Positions 7,799-12,037 of a stretch of 12,037 nt of DNA are shown here, piece by piece. The translations under genes and the position numbers were made by a program. Numbering within the stretch: position 1 is the stretch's first letter; every line of letters starts with the position of its first letter. This DNA comes from SIG644 sp045613985 (lineage in GTDB: Bacteria > Bacillota > Clostridia > Oscillospirales > CAG-272), in NCBI GenBank assembly GCA_045613985.1, contig JAZLCA010000007.1, forward strand, positions 1 to 12,037, in the 5' to 3' direction. Below the pieces are notes generated by a model that was not told the origin of the DNA, ran no database searches, and saw only the letters and a list, made by a program, of their open reading frames with translations.

Positions 7799-7920
7799 AA
7801 GTTGCATCTCCTTGCATTTGTTCTCGCGCGCGTGCGCGGTCCTGCGCCCGGTCCTCGGGGGAGGGATTCTTCCGCGGTGCGCAGAGGTTGGGTCTACATC
7901 ATTATATAGAACGGGAAATA
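7799..7920 (-). promoter_or_regulatory. GC-rich, foldable 5' leader of metY-metA, possible regulatory RNA
   Basis: This is the predicted untranslated leader between the metY start and the estimated transcription start near 7920. After an AT-rich beginning it becomes very GC-rich. Read on the minus strand, CTGCGC can pair with GCGCAG about 30 nt later. Enclosed between them is a small CCTC/GAGG hairpin. CCGCGG and CGCGCGCG segments offer alternative pairings. I see none of the conserved SAM-I, SAM-II or T-box motifs. It may be a regulator of an unrecognised type or simply a structured leader. Confidence 0.4.
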
Positions 7921-7926
7921 TTCTTC

Positions 7927-7955
7927 ATTGTAGCACAAAAAACGAGGGTTGTCAA
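7927..7955 (-). promoter_or_regulatory. Sigma-A promoter for metY-metA
   Basis: On the minus strand, TTGACA (7950-7955) is followed by a 17-nt spacer and TACAAT (7927-7932). This is five of six at the -10 box and perfect at the -35 box, with ideal spacing. It is oriented toward metY, with transcription expected to begin near 7920. Nearby CTATATAAT around 7900-7908 lacks a -35 partner. Confidence 0.85.
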
Positions 7956-8059
7956 CGGGGGCCGGGAATTTTTTTGGGGTAAAAACCGAATTTTGCAACT
8001 TTTGATTTCAATTCTTGCATTTTGTGGCGGGGGAGAAAGGGGGGATCGCTGAATTTTTT

Positions 8060-8165
8060 CAACAAATTCTCCTACGGACGCTCATACGGCGCGCGTTCAG
8101 GCCGCTCTGCAAAGAATATGACGAGAAAAACATCGACGCTCTTTCTTCATCTCCCGCAAGCACGG
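8060..8165 (+). repeat. Dispersed repeat, copy D (short, internally deleted)
   Basis: This lies in the metY-pyrC divergent gap. It begins with the family terminus (CAAC at 8060, then CTACGGACGCTCATAC) and jumps at about 8100 straight to the core module: GCCGCTCTGCAAAG (8101-8114), then GAGAAAAACATC and TCTTTCTTCATCTCCCGC. The outer 13-bp hairpin and the ACGTTCCCT hairpin are gone, as is the right half. Similarity to copies A and B runs on both sides of the jump, so an internal deletion is the simplest explanation. The copy ends about 75 nt before the pyrC promoter. Confidence 0.75.
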
Positions 8166-8240
8166 AATTAAATATGAGCGTTGTTGTCAAAAATTCATAA
8201 AATTTCATCCAAAAAAATATCAAAAACGGCACAACGACGA

Positions 8241-8269
8241 TTGACAAAACTCTCCCTTTATGTTATAAT
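8241..8269 (+). promoter_or_regulatory. Consensus sigma-A promoter for pyrC
   Basis: TTGACA (8241-8246), a 17-nt spacer and TATAAT (8264-8269) match the consensus exactly. Transcription should start near 8276, giving a leader of about 57 nt before pyrC. Confidence 0.92.
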
Positions 8270-8282
8270 AACAAAAATACGC

Positions 8283-8302
8283 GCGAAGAGAAATCCCTTC
8301 GC
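8283..8302 (+). promoter_or_regulatory. Small hairpin in pyrC leader
   Basis: GCGAAG (8283-8288) pairs with CTTCGC (8297-8302) around an 8-nt loop close to the 5' end of the transcript. It lacks the PyrR-binding loop consensus and has no terminator U-run, so it is not a recognisable PyrR attenuator. A role in mRNA stability is possible but unproven. Confidence 0.4.
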
Positions 8303-8332
8303 TTCCATCACTGATGTATCAGGAGGTTTACC

Positions 8333-9553
8333 ATGGCAGATCGTATGAAAATCAACGCTTTCGGATTTTCCGACGTCCAGATGATTGACACCGTCCACAA
8401 GACATTGCTGTCTCTGCCCGCCACCGATATCGGTGTTTTTTCTTCCCCCTCATATGCTGTTTTTCCCGGTTTTTGTGATGTGCATGTGCATTTTCGCGAG
8501 CCGGGTTTTTCTTATAAAGAGACGATCGCATCGGGTTGCGCGGCGGCGGCACGCGGCGGCTACACTGCCGTCTGCACCATGCCCAACCTCAACCCCGTGC
8601 CCGACAGCGCCCAGCATTTGAAGGAGCAGACCGATCGGATCGATCGCGATGCCACCATCGGCGTCTATCCTTACGCTTCCATCACGGTAGGTCAGAAGGG
8701 CGAGCAGCTCTCCGATCTTGGCGCCATGACCGATCGCGCCGTTGCATTTTCGGACGACGGCCGCGGGGTGCAGGACGAGGATCTGATGCGCGCCGCCATG
8801 ATCGAAGCCAAGCGGCTGGGCAAGATGATCGTCGCCCACTGCGAGGACAATTCCCTCCTCTTTGGCGGCTACATCCACGACGGCGACTACGCCCACGCGC
8901 ACGGTCACCGCGGCATTTGCTCCGAGAGCGAATGGGGCCCCATCGCCCGCGATTTGAAGCTGGCCGAGGAGACGGGCTGTCCCTACCACGTCTGCCACAT
9001 TTCCACCAAGGAGAGCGTTGAGTTGATCCGCCAGGCAAAAGCAAGAGGCGTGGACGTCACTTGCGAAACCGGCCCGCACTATCTTGTGCTGGACGACAGC
9101 GATCTTTGTGAGGACGGCAAATATAAAATGAATCCTCCCTTGCGCTCGCGCGAGGATAAGGAGGCGCTGATCGAGGGTATTCTCGACGGCACCATCGATA
9201 TGATCGCCACCGACCACGCCCCCCACTCGGCCGAGGAAAAATCCCGCGGACTGGAAAAGAGTGCGTTTGGCATCGTCGGTCTGGAAACTGCTTTTCCCGT
9301 GATGTATACACACTTTGTCAAGACGGGCAGAATGAGCATGGAGCATTTGGTTCGTCTGCTGGTCGATAACCCCAGAAACCGCTTCGGCTTGCCGCTGGGC
9401 ACCGACTTTTCGGTCTGGAAGCTGGACGAGGAATACACGGTGGATCCTTCGGAGTTTGCCTCGCTCGGCAAGGCGACGCCCTTTGAGGGAGCGAAGGTTT
9501 TCGGCAAATGTGTGCTGACCGTTTGCGACGGGCGAGTGGTATATAAAGCTTAA
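8333..9553 (+). CDS. pyrC: Dihydroorotase, class I
   Basis: The enzyme reversibly cyclises N-carbamoyl-aspartate to dihydroorotate in pyrimidine synthesis; it is a zinc amidohydrolase. It has 406 residues. Motifs in order: the metal-binding His51-x-His53 in DVHVHFREPG; FSDDGRGV (139-146), whose aspartate would bridge the metals as in class I bacterial enzymes; His169 in VAHCED; His222 in CHISTKES; the substrate segment TCETGPHY; and the catalytic Asp294 in ATDHAPH. The zinc site looks intact, so it is an active enzyme, not a pseudo-dihydroorotase. AGGAGG lies 6 nt before the ATG. It is the first gene after a perfect promoter. The N-terminal strand segment (1-45) is divergent from the usual pattern, but the length is normal. 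carB follows on the same strand after a 595-nt gap that holds repeat C. Confidence 0.96.
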   Translation: MADRMKINAFGFSDVQMIDTVHKTLLSLPATDIGVFSSPSYAVFPGFCDVHVHFREPGFSYKETIASGCAAAARGGYTAVCTMPNLNPVPDSAQHLKEQTDRIDRDATIGVYPYASITVGQKGEQLSDLGAMTDRAVAFSDDGRGVQDEDLMRAAMIEAKRLGKMIVAHCEDNSLLFGGYIHDGDYAHAHGHRGICSESEWGPIARDLKLAEETGCPYHVCHISTKESVELIRQAKARGVDVTCETGPHYLVLDDSDLCEDGKYKMNPPLRSREDKEALIEGILDGTIDMIATDHAPHSAEEKSRGLEKSAFGIVGLETAFPVMYTHFVKTGRMSMEHLVRLLVDNPRNRFGLPLGTDFSVWKLDEEYTVDPSEFASLGKATPFEGAKVFGKCVLTVCDGRVVYKA

Positions 9554-9560
9554 ACTTCCT

Positions 9561-10096
9561 ACAACTTCTTCTACGGACGCGCATACTGCTTCGCGCTGCG
9601 CTGTGCGGTGTTATGCCTATTCTTTGCCTTGTCGCAAAGAATAGGCGAAGAAAAGACACCAAGGGGCTCCCCCTTGGAACCCCGAGCGGGCGCGTCTTTG
9701 TGGGCGCGGACTTCGCCGCGCAACACGACGCGAAAACGAGCATCTTCAGCCTCTGCGTTTGCAAGTTAAAAAACTTGCAAACACGAAAGTAGCACGCAAT
9801 GCACAAAGTAAAAAATTCTACTTTTGCTTTCCGCATCCTACTCCAACTAAATTTCCGACAAAAACGACTTTGCTTTCTCCGCCTGCCGCTCGTGTTGGCT
9901 AACCGGCGAGAGATGCACTAAAACAAATATGTTTTTCTCCTTTTCCGCTTTGCAGAGCGGCAATCGCAGGGAGGCCCCGGAGGGAACGTCCGGTCTGACT
10001 TTCTTTGGTACTTTCTTTGTTCAGCGACAAAGAAAGTACATAAAAAACCGCACAGCGCACGCGCAAAGCTGTGTGCGCGTCAAAAGAAACGGTTGC
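9561..10096 (-). repeat. Dispersed hairpin-rich repeat, copy C (complete, inverted, with insertion)
   Basis: This fills the pyrC-carB gap, in the opposite orientation to copies A, B and D. Both ends are family termini (ACAACTTCTTCTACGGACGC at 9561-9580; read inverted, GCAACCGTTTCTTTTGACGC at the right). From left to right: a perfect 13-bp hairpin 9615-9627/9634-9646; CCAAGGGG/CCCCTTGG (9659-9677); an insertion of about 175 nt absent from B, with hairpins GCGCGG/CCGCGC (9704-9721) and GTTTGCAAGTT/AACTTGCAAAC (9757-9782); the core module (about 9865-9970); the CCGG/CCGG hairpin carrying the ACGTTCCCT loop (9977-9993, minus sense); and the second perfect 13-bp hairpin 10008-10020/10027-10039. 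In core positions B 5349-5380 and C 9910-9941, 32 consecutive bases are identical. Confidence 0.88.
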
Positions 10097-10148
10097 TACA
10101 AATCCAGTTAATACAAATTCAATTTATCATATACACAGGAGGCCACCC

Positions 10149-12037
10149 ATGGCAAAAAGAACAGACATCAAAAAAGTCCTGATCATCGGCTCCGGTCCCA
10201 TCATCATCGGACAAGCCGCCGAATTCGACTACGCCGGCACCCAAGCCTGCCTTGCCCTCAAGGAAGAAGGCTACGAGGTCGTGCTTTGTAACTCCAACCC
10301 CGCTACCATCATGACCGATACCACCATCGCGGATAAGGTCTACATGGAGCCCCTGACCCTGGAGTATATCGCCAAGATCCTGCGCTACGAGCGTCCCGAC
10401 GCCATCGTTCCCGGCATCGGCGGCCAGACCGGCTTGAACCTGGCCATGCAGCTCGAAAAGAAGGGCATTCTCAAGGAGTGCGGCGTCGAATTGCTCGGCA
10501 CCAGCTCCGAGTCCATCGAGCGCGCCGAGGACCGAGAGCTGTTCAAGGAGCTGTGCCAATCCATTGGTGAGCCTACCATCCCCTCCGAGATCACCTACTC
10601 CATCGACGAGGCCAAGGTCGCAGCCGAGAAAATCGGCTACCCCGTCGTTCTGCGCCCCGCATTTACCCTGGGCGGCACCGGCGGCGGCTTCGCCAACAAC
10701 GAAGAAGAGCTGGTTGAGATCGGTCTGAACGCCTTCAAGCTGTCCCCCGTTCATCAGGTCCTGATCGAAAAGTCGGTCAAGGGCTACAAGGAGATCGAAT
10801 TTGAGGTCATGCGTGACTCCAACGACCACGCCATCACCATCTGCGGCATGGAAAACATCGACCCCGTCGGCGTTCACACCGGTGACTCGCTGGTCGTCGC
10901 TCCCATCCAGACGCTCAGCCCCGAGGATGAAAAAATGCTCAACGACAGCGCCATCAAGCTGATCAAGGCGCTCAAGATCGAGGGCGGCTGTAACGTTCAG
11001 TTCGCACTCAATCCCCACTCGTCCGAATATTACCTGATCGAGGTCAACCCCCGCGTCTCCCGCTCCTCCGCTCTGGCTTCCAAGGCATCGGGCTATCCCA
11101 TCGCCCGCGTGACCGCCAAGATCGCCGTCGGCATGGCGCTGGAGGACATCAAGATCGCCAACACCACCGCGGCCTTCGAGCCCAGCCTTGACTACGTCAT
11201 CGCCAAGCTCCCCCGCTTCCCCTTCGACAAGTTCACCACCGCCTCCAATATGCTGGGTACCCAGATGAAGGCAACGGGTGAGGTCATGGGCATCGGCTCC
11301 AACCTGGAGGAGTGCCTGCTCAAGGGCATCCGCTCGCTCGAGATCGGCGTCAACCACGTGTATCTGGCCAAGTTCGACCACATGACCGAAGAGGAAATGC
11401 TGGATTATATCAAAGACTTCCGCGATGACAACATCTACGCCATCGCTGAGCTGCTCGCTCGCGGCGTAAGCATTGAGACCATCCACGACGTCACCAAGAT
11501 CACCCCCTACTTCCTCGAAGCCATCAAGCGCATCGTCGAAATGGAGGAGACGCTCAAGGCGCATCCGTTCGACATCGAAACCCTCACCGCCGCCAAGAAA
11601 ATGGGCTTTGGTGATAAGTACGTCGCCCGTATGTGGAAGTGCGCCGAGCTGGACGTTTACAACTTCCGCCGCGAACACAAGCTGTTCCCCGTCTTCAAGA
11701 TGGTTGACACCTGCCACACCGGCGCTTATATTCCTTATTTCTATTCCTCCTACACGGGCGAGAACGCATCCGTCCTGACCGACAAAAAGAAGATCGTCGT
11801 GCTGGGTGCCGGTCCCATCCGTATCGGCCAGGGTGTCGAGTTTGACTATTCGACCGTTCACGCCGTTCAAACCATCAAAAACGCCGGCTACGAGGCCATC
11901 ATCATCAATAACAACCCCGAGACCGTTTCGACCGACTACACCACGGCCGACAAGCTGTACTTCGAGCCCCTGACGCCCGAGGACGTCATGAACATCGTTG
12001 AGTTTGAAAAGCCCATCGGTGTCGTTGCCTCGCTCGG
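10149..12037 (+). CDS. carB: Carbamoyl-phosphate synthase large subunit, C-terminus cut by window edge
   Basis: The large subunit makes carbamoyl phosphate from bicarbonate, ammonia (from CarA) and two ATP, feeding pyrimidine and arginine synthesis. 629 codons of the usual roughly 1065 are present. The first half begins MAKRTDIKKVLIIGSGPIII, with the ATP-grasp domain from about residue 125: Arg129, Arg169, the glycine loop TLGGTGGGFANN, Gln283, and Glu297/Asn299 in IEVNPRVSRSS. The oligomerisation domain follows (about 400-540). The second homologous half begins near residue 547 with VVLGAGPIRIGQGVEFDYS. AGGAGG lies 6 nt before the ATG at 10149. No carA is seen directly upstream, and no promoter of its own is evident, so it may depend on read-through from pyrC across repeat C. 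The truncation is due to the window end. Confidence 0.97.
   Translation, partial: MAKRTDIKKVLIIGSGPIIIGQAAEFDYAGTQACLALKEEGYEVVLCNSNPATIMTDTTIADKVYMEPLTLEYIAKILRYERPDAIVPGIGGQTGLNLAMQLEKKGILKECGVELLGTSSESIERAEDRELFKELCQSIGEPTIPSEITYSIDEAKVAAEKIGYPVVLRPAFTLGGTGGGFANNEEELVEIGLNAFKLSPVHQVLIEKSVKGYKEIEFEVMRDSNDHAITICGMENIDPVGVHTGDSLVVAPIQTLSPEDEKMLNDSAIKLIKALKIEGGCNVQFALNPHSSEYYLIEVNPRVSRSSALASKASGYPIARVTAKIAVGMALEDIKIANTTAAFEPSLDYVIAKLPRFPFDKFTTASNMLGTQMKATGEVMGIGSNLEECLLKGIRSLEIGVNHVYLAKFDHMTEEEMLDYIKDFRDDNIYAIAELLARGVSIETIHDVTKITPYFLEAIKRIVEMEETLKAHPFDIETLTAAKKMGFGDKYVARMWKCAELDVYNFRREHKLFPVFKMVDTCHTGAYIPYFYSSYTGENASVLTDKKKIVVLGAGPIRIGQGVEFDYSTVHAVQTIKNAGYEAIIINNNPETVSTDYTTADKLYFEPLTPEDVMNIVEFEKPIGVVASL

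Noticed and set aside
7799..7920. SAM-I or SAM-II riboswitch before metY
   Set aside because: The conserved sequences of these riboswitches are not present; only generic GC-rich pairing is seen.
1340..10096. CRISPR array
   Set aside because: The repeats are few, hundreds of bases long, widely spaced and partly inverted; there are no regular short repeats with spacers and no cas genes.
9929..10111. A 60-codon frame starting MFFSFSALQSGN
   Set aside because: It spans the core and outer hairpin of repeat C and has no independent support.
10097..10148. A promoter for carB in the AT-rich stretch before its ribosome site
   Set aside because: The TATCAT candidate is so close to the start that transcription would begin at the ribosome site, and there is no -35 box at the right distance.
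10119..11870. A 583-codon open frame on the minus strand, opposite carB
   Set aside because: It is the antisense shadow of carB with low-complexity Asp/Gly/Leu/Val-rich translation and no family motif. The same holds for the long frames opposite ilvD, ilvC, metA, metY and pyrC.

Overview
The window is a block of amino-acid and pyrimidine biosynthesis genes from a bacterium that looks like a moderately GC-rich member of the Clostridia (perhaps Oscillospirales). This rests on strong AGGAGG-type ribosome binding sites, consensus sigma-A promoters, the gene families and the protein sequences. The taxon is inferred, not proven. All eight protein genes are housekeeping genes. No phage, plasmid, CRISPR, rRNA or tRNA gene was seen.

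Layout. On the minus strand, read right to left from about 7920: metY (O-acetylhomoserine sulfhydrylase) and metA (homoserine O-acetyltransferase) form a tight pair with an 8-nt gap. Next come a 437-nt gap, then ilvB, ilvN and ilvC (tightly packed, ilvN and ilvC overlapping), then a 570-nt gap, then ilvD, which runs off the left edge. On the plus strand, diverging from metY, are pyrC (dihydroorotase), a 595-nt gap, and carB (carbamoyl-phosphate synthase large subunit), which runs off the right edge. Two near-perfect sigma-A promoters face away from each other between metY and pyrC.

How the genes work together. IlvB/IlvN, IlvC and IlvD are consecutive steps of valine, isoleucine and leucine precursor synthesis. 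MetA and MetY turn homoserine into homocysteine by the acetyl plus direct-sulfhydrylation route; MetA carries Glu111, the residue linked to acetyl-CoA use. CarB makes carbamoyl phosphate (for pyrimidines and arginine) and PyrC closes the dihydroorotate ring. carA is not next to carB here.

The most unusual content is not coding. Each of the four gaps longer than 300 nt holds a copy of one dispersed, hairpin-rich repeat family (A 1340-1650, B 5189-5556, D 8060-8165, C 9561-10096, the last inverted). Full copies start and end with related inverted termini, carry a mirrored pair of 13-bp TTCTTTG/CAAAGAA hairpins, a hairpin that presents a conserved ACGTTCCCT loop, and an AT-rich core that is nearly identical between B and C. 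Several stems differ in sequence between copies but keep pairing, so the fold appears to be kept. A second candidate is the GC-rich, foldable leader of metY-metA, which matches no SAM riboswitch motif I know.
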